64,000 nt of DNA. Origin: an uncultured Caulobacteraceae bacterium. GTDB lineage: Bacteria; Pseudomonadota; Alphaproteobacteria; Caulobacterales; Caulobacteraceae. Below the pieces are notes generated by a model. The model searched no databases and had not been told where the DNA came from. It saw only the letters and a program-made list of their open reading frames with translations. The position numbers and the translations under genes are program-made. This document shows, piece after piece, positions 36,505 through 45,256 of the stretch. Numbering within the stretch: the stretch's first letter is position 1; every line of letters starts with the position of its first letter. The stretch is taken from positions 62,001-126,000 of the forward strand of contig CAIQJF010000035.1 in NCBI GenBank assembly GCA_903872075.1. The letters run 5' to 3'.

Positions 36505-37428
36505 TCAGAGCGGCCCATCCAGGGCATAGTCCAGCGCCGCGCCCACGGCGACAACCTGTGCGTCATTGCACTGCTGCGGGGTGGCGCGCGGGCTGTCCGG
36601 GTAGACTTCGGTGGTGGTCGTGTAGCGCGCGCCGGTGATGGCGGCGCACATGCCGTAGGCGCTCACCGGGTATTCGATCACGCCGTGGGTCAAGACCGGG
36701 CAGCCGATAATCTGGCCGTCGCCGTCCGGCGGCGCGATGTGCGTCACACGCTCCACCGCGGTGATGATCGCCTGTTGAAACGCCAGCTGACGGTTCTCCG
36801 TGTCGGTGACCAGATAGAACCCGTCCGGCACGAGGCCGGGCTCGGACCGCTTGCCGTCGCGGGCCGCCAGCGCCGGCCGGAATTCGCTCTCGTCGCTGTC
36901 GGCCGTCTCGTGCAGGTCGATATGCACCAGAACCTTCCCGAGCAGCGGCGCGACCAGAGCGATGAGCGCCGTGGCTTCGCGCGAGGGCCCGTCCGCCCGA
37001 AAGCTGCGATTCGGGTCGATGGCGTCGTAGGTCCAGCGGTGGATGCGCTCATAGCTCCAGGGGCTGACGCAGGGGGCGACCAGCAGATTGATCCGGCCCG
37101 CATAGTCGGCGGCGCGCCTCTCCAGGAACTCAAGCGCCCCCGCCACGCCGCTGGTCTCGTATCCGTGGACGCCGCCGGTGACCAGCGCGGTCGGCAAGGC
37201 CGGATTGCAGTCACGGCTCCTCAAGGCGTGGAGCGTGTAGGCCTTGCCGTCATAGTCCACCTGGCCGTAGTCGACCGTCTCGAAGCGATCGGCGAGCCGA
37301 TCGACGCGTGTTGTCACGTCGTGATCGTACCGGCGCCGGCGCGACTGCATCGCCCGCCATTGGCGTCGCTCCGCCTCGCCCCATGGGGTTCCGGGAATTC
37401 CGATCGGATAGGCGGTCGTGTCTGGCAT
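36505..37428 (-). CDS. M14-family zinc carboxypeptidase/deacylase-like protein
   Basis: The protein has 307 residues. The zinc ligands are His and Glu in GGVHGYETSG and His in VHIDLHETADSDESEF; the catalytic Glu is in TTTTEVYPDSP. Similar M14 proteins hydrolyse short peptides or acyl amides. No signal peptide is present, so it is cytoplasmic. The ATG at 37428 fits the family; the frame remains open to 37695 but those residues are not protein-like. A relic of a homologous gene lies at 35737-35779. Confidence 0.88.
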   Translation of the reverse strand: MPDTTAYPIGIPGTPWGEAERRQWRAMQSRRRRYDHDVTTRVDRLADRFETVDYGQVDYDGKAYTLHALRSRDCNPALPTALVTGGVHGYETSGVAGALEFLERRAADYAGRINLLVAPCVSPWSYERIHRWTYDAIDPNRSFRADGPSREATALIALVAPLLGKVLVHIDLHETADSDESEFRPALAARDGKRSEPGLVPDGFYLVTDTENRQLAFQQAIITAVERVTHIAPPDGDGQIIGCPVLTHGVIEYPVSAYGMCAAITGARYTTTTEVYPDSPRATPQQCNDAQVVAVGAALDYALDGPL

Positions 37429-37877
37429 GGCCTGCAGGGGTGTCGTGAAACGGGAGGCGCCATCCTGACCCATGGTCCGGGGCGGAAGGAAGGGCCGATG
37501 GTCAGAAAGCCGACGATCGGAGAGAACCCCGCCAGCGCCAACGGTAGGATGCTCCAGTAGGGCGGGTCGGCTTCGCCATAGAAACCCGCCTTCCAGCAAG
37601 GTGCGCAGAATCGTCCACGAGCGGAGACTTTTGGACGGAGCCCCGCGGCCTGTTCGCGACCCGAGGGCTACGCGTACAGAGCGGCCCCCCAGCAACGGTG
37701 CGTGCGGGTGACCTTGCGCGGCGTCCAGGCCAAAGATGTTCGCTCTCGTGGGTCCTTGTCACGAAAAGAAGGGTGACGACGTCAAAAAAACCCTTGCTTT
37801 TTCAACCGGAACGACGTCCATTTCAGTTCGTGTTCGGATGAATTTCAGATTTGTGATGGCGTTTCGGGAGGTCGAGC
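37429..37877. other. intergenic region with possible decayed membrane-protein frame
   Basis: On the minus strand, about 37460-37590 reads PYWSILPLALAGFSPIVGF within a short open frame that looks like a transmembrane segment but has no start, length or partner. This may be remains of a membrane protein gene or chance. The right part (37776-37818) holds two direct acgacgtc octamers in an AT-rich setting that could be a promoter for the small gene at 37878. Confidence 0.4.
37776..37818. repeat. two direct copies of acgacgtc
   Basis: The octamer occurs at 37776-37783 and 37811-37818, 35 bases apart, with an A-run and T-run between. Each contains the palindrome gacgtc. The spacing of about three helical turns would allow two bound proteins on one face, upstream of the small gene at 37878. 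Confidence 0.4.
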
Positions 37878-38075
37878 ATGGTCACGCACGCAGGACTGAC
37901 GCACGCGCTGCCGCCTGACCAGCGGACCCCGAGCGACTTTGAATATTATAGGGCGCCTCACGCAGGGCTGAACTGGCCGTTCCTCCGGCAGATGATTCTC
38001 AGTCTAATGGTTTTGTCGAGCACTTCGATTAGCGCGCTCTTCTGGGCTTGCTTGCTCGTCGGCGCGGTCCGCTAG
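37878..38075 (+). CDS. small predicted membrane protein
   Basis: The protein has 65 residues. A strong Shine-Dalgarno (GGGAGG) lies about 6 bases before the ATG. The N-terminal half is polar (LPPDQRTPSDFEYY) and the C-terminal half is one hydrophobic helix (MILSLMVLSSTSISALFWAC). I recognise no family. The good ribosome site and the upstream AT-rich repeats support a real gene; it may alternatively be a fragment. Confidence 0.5.
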   Translation: MVTHAGLTHALPPDQRTPSDFEYYRAPHAGLNWPFLRQMILSLMVLSSTSISALFWACLLVGAVR

Positions 38076-38156
38076 CCTAATTGAGATAATCTATCGCGCG
38101 GCGTGAGCGCCATGAGATCACCATCGCCGCTTCGTCCACAGCGGCGTCAACGAGGC

Positions 38157-38516
38157 TCAGGACATCGCAAGTGTCGTGATTGCGTCCGCATGGATCGCGG
38201 CGCAGTCGATCACCGGGAACGGCGCAACTCCCTCTCTGAAGACCAGGGCCAGGTCGGTTCCACCAAGAAGGATCGCCTGGGCGCCGGGTGTTTCAATCAT
38301 CCGCCTGCCGGCGCCGTTGAACACGTCGCGCTGCGCCTGTGTCACCGCCCCGGACGCGGCCATCGTCACATAGCCGTCGTGCGCCGCCTCCAGCTCCTCG
38401 CCTTCCGGCGCGACGATGGTCGCGCCTGGCAGAGCGCCATAGAAGCGCGTGTCCATCACCGTGCGGGTCCCCAGGAGTCCGACCCGTTCAACTCCGCGCG
38501 CCTGGATCGGCGCCGC
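38157..38516 (-). pseudogene. 5'-truncated Asp/Glu racemase-family gene
   Basis: Reading from just after the S41 stop, the frame gives ARGVERVGLLGTRTVMDTRF, an internal strand and loop of aspartate/glutamate racemases, then LLGGTDLALVF and PVIDCAAIHADAI, the C-terminal catalytic half. The N-terminal half with the first catalytic Cys is missing: about 118 codons remain of the usual 230. It is in the same frame as the S41 peptidase stop, so a deletion probably joined the two. The ATG at 38459 could still start a 100-residue fragment. Confidence 0.82.
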
Positions 38517-40016
38517 TCAGTTGGCGCGTCTCGCCAGATCTCGTTCGATCGCCGCCTGGAACTCGGCGCTCGACCACCTGAGCGACGTGAGCCGGATGTC
38601 GGGCTTATAGAACCCGCCCGCCGGACGCGGACGGCGGACCCACATCTTGTTGGGGACGATGACGACGGACAGACCGGAGGGGGCGGGCTGCGCCCGGACC
38701 TCCAGATAGGTGGAATCCGCCGAACTCGGCGCACCGATCAGGCGGGTGTTGGCGAAGCGGGTGAAGGTGTCGAGGGCGTCCAGGCAGGCGCTGGCGCACT
38801 GGCCGGGCGTGATCACATAGACGGGGGTGTTGAGCGGGGGCGGCTCGCCGCCGCTCGCCGGCGCGGCGGGCGGGTCCGGGGGCTCGACGAAGAAGGGCTC
38901 GCCCTTGGCCTGGGCGGTGGCGAGGCCGGCGGCGACGGGCGTGAATTCCTCGGCCATGCGGGTCTGCTTCTCGTCCTTCAGGATATCGACCAGGCGGGCG
39001 GCGTAGTCGGCATTGGCCCTGGAGGCGCGCCACCAGATCTGGACCCCTCTGTTGTAGGCGCTGATCGTCCGGTCCACCCGGCCCTGGCCCCAGAGCGCGC
39101 CGGCTAGATCGAGGCTCCAGTCCGACGAGCCGCCCTGATTGGCGCGCAGGTCGATGACCACCGCGCGGGCGTTCAGCACCCGGTCGCGATGGGCGGCGAT
39201 GTCGGCGACCATGGCCCGGTAAGTGTCGCGTTGCGTCGCGTCCGGCTCGAAGGTCGGCATGGCGATCCAGATCAGGCCCTTGGCCGGCTCGGTCTGGCCC
39301 ACGGGTTGAACATCGCCGTTGTAGGCGGCCTCGCGCCAGGCCTGATAGGCGGCGTTGACCGGCGTCCAGGCGAGATCGCGATTCTCCACCCCGCCGTGGG
39401 TCTGGAAGCGGCAGCGCCGGGGCGGGGTGACGAACGGATTGCCCGTGTCCACGAACAGATTGACCGACCGCGTCCACCAGTTGCCGGGCTCGGCGGACCG
39501 GCCGATGAAGCGGAAGACGTGGGTCAGCAGAAGAGTCCGCACCGCCGTTCCGTCGCAGCTCATGACGCGCGATCCGGCTGTCGGGCCGCCCGGCTCCGAG
39601 GCGTAGACGAAGAGGCCGTCGCCTCGCCAGACCGTCAGGAAGCCAGGCCAGCGGGCCGGGGGCAGGACCTGTGCGTCCAGGGTGGCCAGGGCGCCCGCAT
39701 GGCCATCTCCGATGACGGTGTTGAACCGGGCGATGGCGGCGGCATAGCCGGCTGGGCTCTGAGCCCGCGACGCGAGCGCCAGGCCCGCCGCCCGCGCGGT
39801 TCGCAGCTTCGCCTTGAAACCGGGATTGGCGGGGTCGATCACGCCCGGGTGGTTTTCCAGCAGGGTCGCATAGGCGTAGTCCACGTCCGTCGCGGCCGCG
39901 GCCGACCACGCCGCCGGACTGGCCGGCAGGCGAGGGGCGGGGGGCGGCTCGGCCGCCCGGCCGCCGCCGGCCATCAGCAGCAGGGCCGCCAGCACCGTTT
40001 TCGTCAAACTGCGCAT
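38517..40016 (-). CDS. S41-family (tail-specific protease-like) serine peptidase
   Basis: The protein has 499 residues. A signal peptide (LTKTVLAALLLMAGGGRAAE) directs it to the periplasm. The S41 core includes VVIDLRANQGGSSDWSLDL and TPGQCASACLDALDTF, with the nucleophile Ser in CASAC. No PDZ domain is obvious. The insertion with PPDPPAAPASGGEPPP is a low-complexity linker. Substrate is unknown. The start MRSLTKT is chosen as the signal peptide begins there. The racemase fragment follows directly. Confidence 0.83.
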   Translation of the reverse strand: MRSLTKTVLAALLLMAGGGRAAEPPPAPRLPASPAAWSAAAATDVDYAYATLLENHPGVIDPANPGFKAKLRTARAAGLALASRAQSPAGYAAAIARFNTVIGDGHAGALATLDAQVLPPARWPGFLTVWRGDGLFVYASEPGGPTAGSRVMSCDGTAVRTLLLTHVFRFIGRSAEPGNWWTRSVNLFVDTGNPFVTPPRRCRFQTHGGVENRDLAWTPVNAAYQAWREAAYNGDVQPVGQTEPAKGLIWIAMPTFEPDATQRDTYRAMVADIAAHRDRVLNARAVVIDLRANQGGSSDWSLDLAGALWGQGRVDRTISAYNRGVQIWWRASRANADYAARLVDILKDEKQTRMAEEFTPVAAGLATAQAKGEPFFVEPPDPPAAPASGGEPPPLNTPVYVITPGQCASACLDALDTFTRFANTRLIGAPSSADSTYLEVRAQPAPSGLSVVIVPNKMWVRRPRPAGGFYKPDIRLTSLRWSSAEFQAAIERDLARRAN

Positions 40017-40155
40017 TCCGACGACCTTTTCCACGCCCGCTTCCATCGACCTCCATACTGGCTCCGACCGCGCGGCGCGTAAGGCGCGGCGTCGCTACTA
40101 GACGAACCGTGCAATAGTGGGCAAAAAGGCGCGGCCCTGCGAGCCGGAGTGTTCC

Positions 40156-41331
40156 ATGCCCTACGCCCACCGCCCCGACATCTATGACGCCGACACCCAC
40201 ATGTGCGAGCAGCCGGACTGGATCGCCGGCTTCGCCGATCCGGATATCCGCCCGCGTCTGGCGCTGTTCGGCGACGGCCTGCCGGAGCGCCTGAAGGTGC
40301 TCGCCGAGGCCCGGGCGGAGTTTGAGCGCCGCCGCGAGGATGCGGCCGCGGCGGCGGAGGCCGACGCCGCCTTCATGTCCATGCGGTTCAAGGGCGGCTT
40401 CGCGCTTGGGGCCTTCGACGGCGCCGAGCGGCGGCGCGCCAACGACCTTCTCGGGTTCAAGGGCGGATGGGTGTTTCCCACCGGCGCTTTCAACCAAGTG
40501 ATCGCCGCGCGGGATCCTGAAGTATTTATCGGGGGCGTGAGGGCCCTGAACCGGGGCGTGGCGTCCTTCTGCGCCGTCGATCCGCGCAATATCGGCACGG
40601 GCTACCTGCCGCTGGGCGTCGGACCGCAGATGGCGCGCGGCCTGCTGGAGGAACTGATCGCGGCTGGCTTCCGTGTCGTGACCGTCGACACCATCGCGCC
40701 GGAGGGCGGGCTCTCCTTCACCCATCCCGACTACGATCCGATCTGGGCGCGGATCGCGGCCGCCGGCCTGGTCGTCGCCCTGCACGTCGGCGTCAACGGC
40801 GGCAGCTACAATCCGGTTCCCGCGTCGTTCTACAACAACGGCCGAACCCTGACCCCGCACCAGGACGGTGACGCCCCGCGGGACGCGCTCAGCTACATGA
40901 GCATCCAGTACAACGCCGAACTGTTCCTCTCGGCGATGATCTTCGACGGCGTGCTGGAAAGATTCCCGGGCTTGCGCATCGGGGTTATCGAACTTGGGGC
41001 GTCCTGGATCGTCTCCTGGATGCGGCTGCTGGACCAATCCTACCGGGCATTCCGGCGGCTGCAGGATCTCTCGCAGGTGAAAATGCCGCCGTCCGACTAT
41101 GTGCGCCGCCAGATCAAGGTGACGCCTTTCGCCGGCGAGGACATCGGCTGGATGATCGGCGCGGGTGCCGAGGATCTCTTGATGTTCGCCTCAGACTATC
41201 CGCACCACGAAGGCACGGACGATCCGATCGGCCGCTTCGAGCGGACCATGCAGGGCGTCAGCGAGGCCGCCCGCAGCAAGTTCTACAACGGCAACTTCCG
41301 CGCCCTCATGGGCGAGCGGCTGACGGCTTAA
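40156..41331 (+). CDS. amidohydrolase 2 (ACMSD-like) family protein
   Basis: The protein has 391 residues. The N-terminal metal motif is IYDADTHMCE, later LHVGVNGGSYNP and FASDYPHHEG provide His and Asp ligands of a TIM-barrel metal hydrolase or decarboxylase. Such proteins act on aromatic or heterocyclic acids, suggesting a catabolic role. The ATG at 40156 follows GGAG by 7 bases. It is convergent with the 3D-domain gene, overlapping by 4 bases. Confidence 0.88.
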   Translation: MPYAHRPDIYDADTHMCEQPDWIAGFADPDIRPRLALFGDGLPERLKVLAEARAEFERRREDAAAAAEADAAFMSMRFKGGFALGAFDGAERRRANDLLGFKGGWVFPTGAFNQVIAARDPEVFIGGVRALNRGVASFCAVDPRNIGTGYLPLGVGPQMARGLLEELIAAGFRVVTVDTIAPEGGLSFTHPDYDPIWARIAAAGLVVALHVGVNGGSYNPVPASFYNNGRTLTPHQDGDAPRDALSYMSIQYNAELFLSAMIFDGVLERFPGLRIGVIELGASWIVSWMRLLDQSYRAFRRLQDLSQVKMPPSDYVRRQIKVTPFAGEDIGWMIGAGAEDLLMFASDYPHHEGTDDPIGRFERTMQGVSEAARSKFYNGNFRALMGERLTA

Positions 41332-41807
41332 GCGTCAGGGCAGCCGGTGAATTCGCCGACCTTGGCCACGGTCAGGGTGGCGAGGTTCAGGTGCAGCATG
41401 GGCAGCATGGACAAGCGGCCCTTGCCGGTAAACAGGTCGATTCGGCCCGGATGGATGCCGCCGCCCACATCGGTGGCGAACCAGTAGCCGTCATGAAGCT
41501 TGCCGTCGGGCATCGGCAGGCCGACGGTTTCCTTGATGAAGAGGACGCTGTGGCGCTTGACGTTGATCCCGTCGACGGCGGCCGTCCGCATGGGAACCAC
41601 CTTGCAGCCCAGAGAGTCGTGATCGTGAATCCCGCGCACGCCCATGTGATAGAGCGTGGCCTTGAGGCCGAAGGTGTCCAGGAAGGGCTCAACCTTGGCC
41701 GCGACCTGACCGATCAAATCCCCGATCATGTCGGGGGTATCGGCGTTCGCTGCGCTGAGGGGGCAGACGATCGCCGCGGCGGCCAGCAGGGGTAGGATGA
41801 ATTTCAA
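41328..41807 (-). CDS. 3D (Asp-Asp-Asp) domain secreted protein
   Basis: The protein has about 159 residues from a TTG at 41807 that has GGAG 8 bases upstream; a GTG at 41846 is also in frame. The signal peptide is LKFILPLLAAAAIVCPLSAA. The 3D-domain Asp residues appear in RTAAVDGIN, YWFATDVGGGI and GRIDLFTG. These domains are found in lytic transglycosylase-like MltA/YuiC proteins acting on peptidoglycan. Whether it is catalytic is not proven. Confidence 0.82.
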   Translation of the reverse strand: MKFILPLLAAAAIVCPLSAANADTPDMIGDLIGQVAAKVEPFLDTFGLKATLYHMGVRGIHDHDSLGCKVVPMRTAAVDGINVKRHSVLFIKETVGLPMPDGKLHDGYWFATDVGGGIHPGRIDLFTGKGRLSMLPMLHLNLATLTVAKVGEFTGCPDA

Positions 41808-41846
41808 CAGGCGTGCTCCGTGACGCCTTTCGGCCTCGACGCCCAA

Positions 41847-42292
41847 TTTGTAGCCGCCGGGGACAGCTTAGGCAACCCTGGGCCTGTTTCGCCCGCGGCC
41901 GGTGAATCAACGCCGCCTCTCCGTATGGCAGATTTCCGAGCATATCGTGCGAATTGCCCATGAAGTTCGCAGAATAGACGTCAATTCCACTGTGAAGCCG
42001 CATTTGTTACTGGCGATGCGTGGCGTGAATGCAGCATCTCGCAAACGAATTCACATCCGTCGCCACACTCACCGTGTCGGCGATTCATCTGGAAAATCCG
42101 CCCTTTGCGCCCGCCGTTTGACCCGCCTATCCCGGTTTCGCCGCGCGGCGCGGCGATTTGTCTCGCCGCCGGAGTCGGGGTTTGGCCGCCCCGGGTGGAG
42201 GACGGGTTGACGGATGGCGCGGGCGGGTGCGTCGATCCTCCCGACTCGCACTATGGATTCGCTGACTTGAGCGGCTTGCGGCGGAGACAGGC
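41847..42292. other. gene-free region upstream of folD
   Basis: No credible gene in about 450 bases. The left half is less GC-rich. Near folD there is a long-range inverted repeat, gagtcggg (42172-42179) and cccgactc (42240-42247), which could pair in the folD leader. The final ggcggagac is a likely ribosome site. Confidence 0.45.
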
Positions 42293-43189
42293 GTGACCAC
42301 GGACTGCATCATCATCGACGGCAAGGCCCGGGCCGAGGCGCTGCGCGAGCGGGTGACGGCGGAGGTGACGCGCCTGAAGGCGGAGCATGGCCTGCAGCCG
42401 GGCCTGGCCGTGGTCCTGGTGGGTGACGATGCGGCCAGCCAGGTCTATGTGACCTCCAAGGGCGAACAGAGCCGCGCCGCCGGCATGCATTCGGTCACGC
42501 ATCGGCTTCCAGCGACCACCACCCAGGCTGAGCTGATCGCCGTCGTGGACAGCCTCAACCGCGATCCCGCCATCCACGGCATCCTGGTCCAGCTGCCGCT
42601 TCCGCCGCATCTCGATTCCGCCGACGTCCTGGCCCACCTCGATCCGGACAAGGACGTGGACGGCCTGACCGTGCTCAGCGCCGGCCGCTTGGCCAGCGGG
42701 CTCGACGCCCTGACCGCCTGCACGCCGGTCGGCTGTCTGATGCTGCTGCGGGAGGCTCTGGGCGATCTCTCTGGGCTGCATGCGGTGGTCCTCGGCCGCT
42801 CGGTGCTGGTCGGCCGGCCGGTGGCCAATCTGCTGCTCGCCGACAACTGCACGGTCACCATCGCCCACTCGCGCTCGCGAGATCTGCCCGCCATCTGCCG
42901 GGGCGCGGATATCCTCGTGGCCGCGGTGGGCCGCCCGGAAATTGTCAAGGGCGACTGGATCAAGCCGGGCGCGGCGGTGATCGACGTGGGCATCAACCGC
43001 GTGCCGTTCCGCGACCCGGTGCTCGCCGCCCAGGGCAAGACCAAGCTGGTGGGCGACGTGGCGTTCAAGGAGGCCCGCAAGGTCGCCGGCTGGCTGACGC
43101 CTGTCCCCGGCGGTGTGGGGCCCATGACCGTCGCCTGCCTGCTCCAGAATACCCTGACCGCTGCCCGGCGTATCGCCGGCGTGACCTAG
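42293..43189 (+). CDS. folD: methylenetetrahydrofolate dehydrogenase / cyclohydrolase
   Basis: The protein has 298 residues with the bifunctional FolD fold. Conserved segments are [15 protein letters not shown] with the catalytic Lys, [36 protein letters not shown] (NADP binding) and [12 protein letters not shown]. It interconverts 5,10-methylene- and 10-formyl-THF. It starts at a GTG and precedes the Nudix gene by 8 bases. Confidence 0.96.
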   Translation: MTTDCIIIDGKARAEALRERVTAEVTRLKAEHGLQPGLAVVLVGDDAASQVYVTSKGEQSRAAGMHSVTHRLPATTTQAELIAVVDSLNRDPAIHGILVQLPLPPHLDSADVLAHLDPDKDVDGLTVLSAGRLASGLDALTACTPVGCLMLLREALGDLSGLHAVVLGRSVLVGRPVANLLLADNCTVTIAHSRSRDLPAICRGADILVAAVGRPEIVKGDWIKPGAAVIDVGINRVPFRDPVLAAQGKTKLVGDVAFKEARKVAGWLTPVPGGVGPMTVACLLQNTLTAARRIAGVT

Positions 43190-43197
43190 GCGCGGCC

Positions 43198-43695
43198 GTG
43201 AAGCCAGGCGTCGGCTCCGGACGCAAGACGACCGCGCGGCCCAAGCCGCGGCCGCAGTACGCGGCCATGCCGTTTCGCATGGCGCCCGACCTTGAGATCC
43301 TGCTCGTCACGTCGCGCGAGACCAGCCGCTGGGTGATTCCCAAGGGCTGGCCGATGAAGACCAAGACCCGGCGCGAGGCCGCCGCCATCGAAGCTCTCGA
43401 GGAGGCCGGCGTCGAAGGGCCGGTCCGGAAGCAACCTCTGGGCGAATACGAATACCTGAAGCTTTTGCGCTCGGGCGAGGCCCAGCGCTGCCGCGTTACG
43501 GTCTTCCTGCTTGAGGTGAAGGTGCAGCACGACACCTGGCGCGAGCAGGACCAGCGCAGCACCCAGTGGTTCGCCTGGGACGCCGCAGCCGCCAGCGTGC
43601 GAGAGCCCGGCCTCTCCCGGCTGATCCGCAAGTTCGCCCGGGAGTCGCACCGCACCGAAAGCGAGTCGTTGCGATCCGGGTCCGAGGCCGACTAA
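43198..43695 (+). CDS. Nudix hydrolase (DIPP-like)
   Basis: The protein has 165 residues. The Nudix box GWPMKTKTRREAAAIEALEE then AGV is recognisable, but the usual Arg before the catalytic Glu is Ile (IEALEEAGV), and Lys replaces the first Glu as is common in DIPP-like proteins. Upstream WVIPKGWPM and FLLEVKV are typical. It may hydrolyse diphosphoinositol or dinucleoside polyphosphates. It overlaps the convergent lipoprotein gene by 4 bases. Confidence 0.86.
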   Translation: MKPGVGSGRKTTARPKPRPQYAAMPFRMAPDLEILLVTSRETSRWVIPKGWPMKTKTRREAAAIEALEEAGVEGPVRKQPLGEYEYLKLLRSGEAQRCRVTVFLLEVKVQHDTWREQDQRSTQWFAWDAAAASVREPGLSRLIRKFARESHRTESESLRSGSEAD

Positions 43696-44321
43696 GCCGC
43701 CGCGCCCTTGGCCGACACCCACTTGGTCAGGTCGGTGAGAACCGTCCCCAGAGCCGAATCGAAGGCCAGGGCGATCGCGTGCACGGAATTCGAAGACGCC
43801 GGCGCACTGGCGACGAACAGCCGGCTCGTCCCAGCCCCTGGATCCTTGCGGCCGATCAGGGCGGCGTAGAGTTCGATACGCACTGTGGGCGCGGCGGCCG
43901 CGCCATGTTCGTAGCGCGCCTCGAAGGACCTGACGTCGAGCTTGAGGACATAGTCCGTGGCGATCGGCTCGCCCGCCGCCACCAGACGGGCCTGATCCCC
44001 TGTGGTGGCGAAGGCCCGCACCACGGCCGATTGGAACAGGTCGGCGGCCGGCGTCACCCAGCGCGCGCCGGCGATATAGGCCACCTGGTCCTTGTCCACT
44101 GTGAAGATGCGATCCGAGGCGGCGGCGCGATCGAAGCCGATCGGCGCGGCGCGCACGGTGAATCGCGTGGCCGCCGGCGTCGCCGGGGTGTCCGCGGCCG
44201 TGAAGCCGAAGCGGTACAGACGCGACGGTTTCTCCTTGGGCAGCAGGGAGATGCAGCCGGTCAGCGATACGGCCAGCAGGCCCGCGGCGAGGGCGGCGCG
44301 CCAGGACGGGACGCGGCTCAT
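43692..44321 (-). CDS. ABC-type transport auxiliary lipoprotein
   Basis: The protein has 209 residues. The lipobox LAVSLTGC gives a lipidated Cys after a signal peptide. The body (ATRFTVRAAPIGFDRAAAS, FARYEHG-like segments and a Tyr-containing repeat) fits the ABC_trans_aux/PqiC-like family of the outer-membrane side of MCE-type transporters. It is the last of four overlapping genes (permease, ATPase, MlaD, lipoprotein), each with 1-4 base overlaps, so they form one operon. Confidence 0.87.
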   Translation of the reverse strand: MSRVPSWRAALAAGLLAVSLTGCISLLPKEKPSRLYRFGFTAADTPATPAATRFTVRAAPIGFDRAAASDRIFTVDKDQVAYIAGARWVTPAADLFQSAVVRAFATTGDQARLVAAGEPIATDYVLKLDVRSFEARYEHGAAAAPTVRIELYAALIGRKDPGAGTSRLFVASAPASSNSVHAIALAFDSALGTVLTDLTKWVSAKGAAA

Positions 44322-45256
44322 GGCTTGACCTCGATCTGTTTCGCGGGCGCCTTGCTGATGACGCCCTGGGGATTGGTCTGCACCTCACCGAGCACCTGAT
44401 CGAGATGGTCGGTGGCGCGTTGCAGGCTTTCCATCGTCGCCGCCAGTTGCGGCAGGCCTGTGGTGGCGAAGGTCTCTGTCGGACCGTCGAGTTTGGCGAG
44501 AATCACGCGCAGCTGCTTCGATGTCGCCTGGATCTCGGCGGCGGCGGCGGTCAGCTGCTCAAGCGTCTTGTGGCCGTCTCCTTCCACCAGCGCCTGGCCG
44601 GACTTGGCCACGGCGCCGATCTGGCGAACCGCCTCATCGGCGTCCTGCAGGGCCTTCTGTGCGTCCTCGACCATGGTCTTGCGCTCGCGGAGTTCAGCGG
44701 TGACCGCATGCACGTCGTTCAGGGTGGCGGTGAGCGTCTGGATGTTCTCGTCCGAGAGGATGCGGTTGACGCGGTCCAGGGCGGCGACCGTCCGCTGGAC
44801 CACGAACCCGCCTCCTGCCAGCAGATCGGACAGGGCGTCCCGACGGCTCATCAGCCGCGGGATCTTGTTGTCCGGCATGGTGTCCTTGAGCAGCGGCTTG
44901 GACGGCGTGCCGGCGGTGATCTGGATGTAGTTCACCCCGGTAATGCCCAGGGGCTCAAGGGTCGCATAGGAGTCGGCGCGGATGGGGATGTCGGAGGTGA
45001 CTTTCGCCCGCGCGATGACCAGCTGCGAATTCTTCGGATCCAGCGCGATGCGGCTGACGTCGCCGACCTTGATGCCGTTGAAATGCACCTCGCCGCCCTG
45101 GGCCAGGCCGCGCACCGGTCCCTGGAAGACGATGTCGTACAGGTCGTAGTCGCGGTTGAACCGCCGCCCGGCAAGCAGGACGGCGAACACCACCAGGGCC
45201 ACCAGCAGGATCGCCGAACCCAGGCCCACCAGCGCATAGTTGGCGTTGCGCTCCAT
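44318..45256 (-). CDS. MlaD/MCE-domain substrate-binding protein
   Basis: The protein has 312 residues. One N-terminal membrane helix (ALVGLGSAILLVALVVFAVL) anchors it to the inner membrane. The MCE domain (about 40-115) has GLAQGGEVHFNGIKVGDVS and PLGITGVNYIQI. The C-terminal 150 residues are helical and probably form a needle or oligomer stalk. The ATG at 45256 overlaps the ATPase stop by one base. It should carry phospholipids between membranes. Confidence 0.92.
   Translation of the reverse strand: MERNANYALVGLGSAILLVALVVFAVLLAGRRFNRDYDLYDIVFQGPVRGLAQGGEVHFNGIKVGDVSRIALDPKNSQLVIARAKVTSDIPIRADSYATLEPLGITGVNYIQITAGTPSKPLLKDTMPDNKIPRLMSRRDALSDLLAGGGFVVQRTVAALDRVNRILSDENIQTLTATLNDVHAVTAELRERKTMVEDAQKALQDADEAVRQIGAVAKSGQALVEGDGHKTLEQLTAAAAEIQATSKQLRVILAKLDGPTETFATTGLPQLAATMESLQRATDHLDQVLGEVQTNPQGVISKAPAKQIEVKP

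Noticed and set aside
38605-41037. An 810-codon minus-strand open frame across the S41 peptidase and amidohydrolase genes
   Set aside because: Arg/Gly/Pro-rich shadow in a different frame of the S41 gene and antisense to the amidohydrolase; both of those have clear family motifs.
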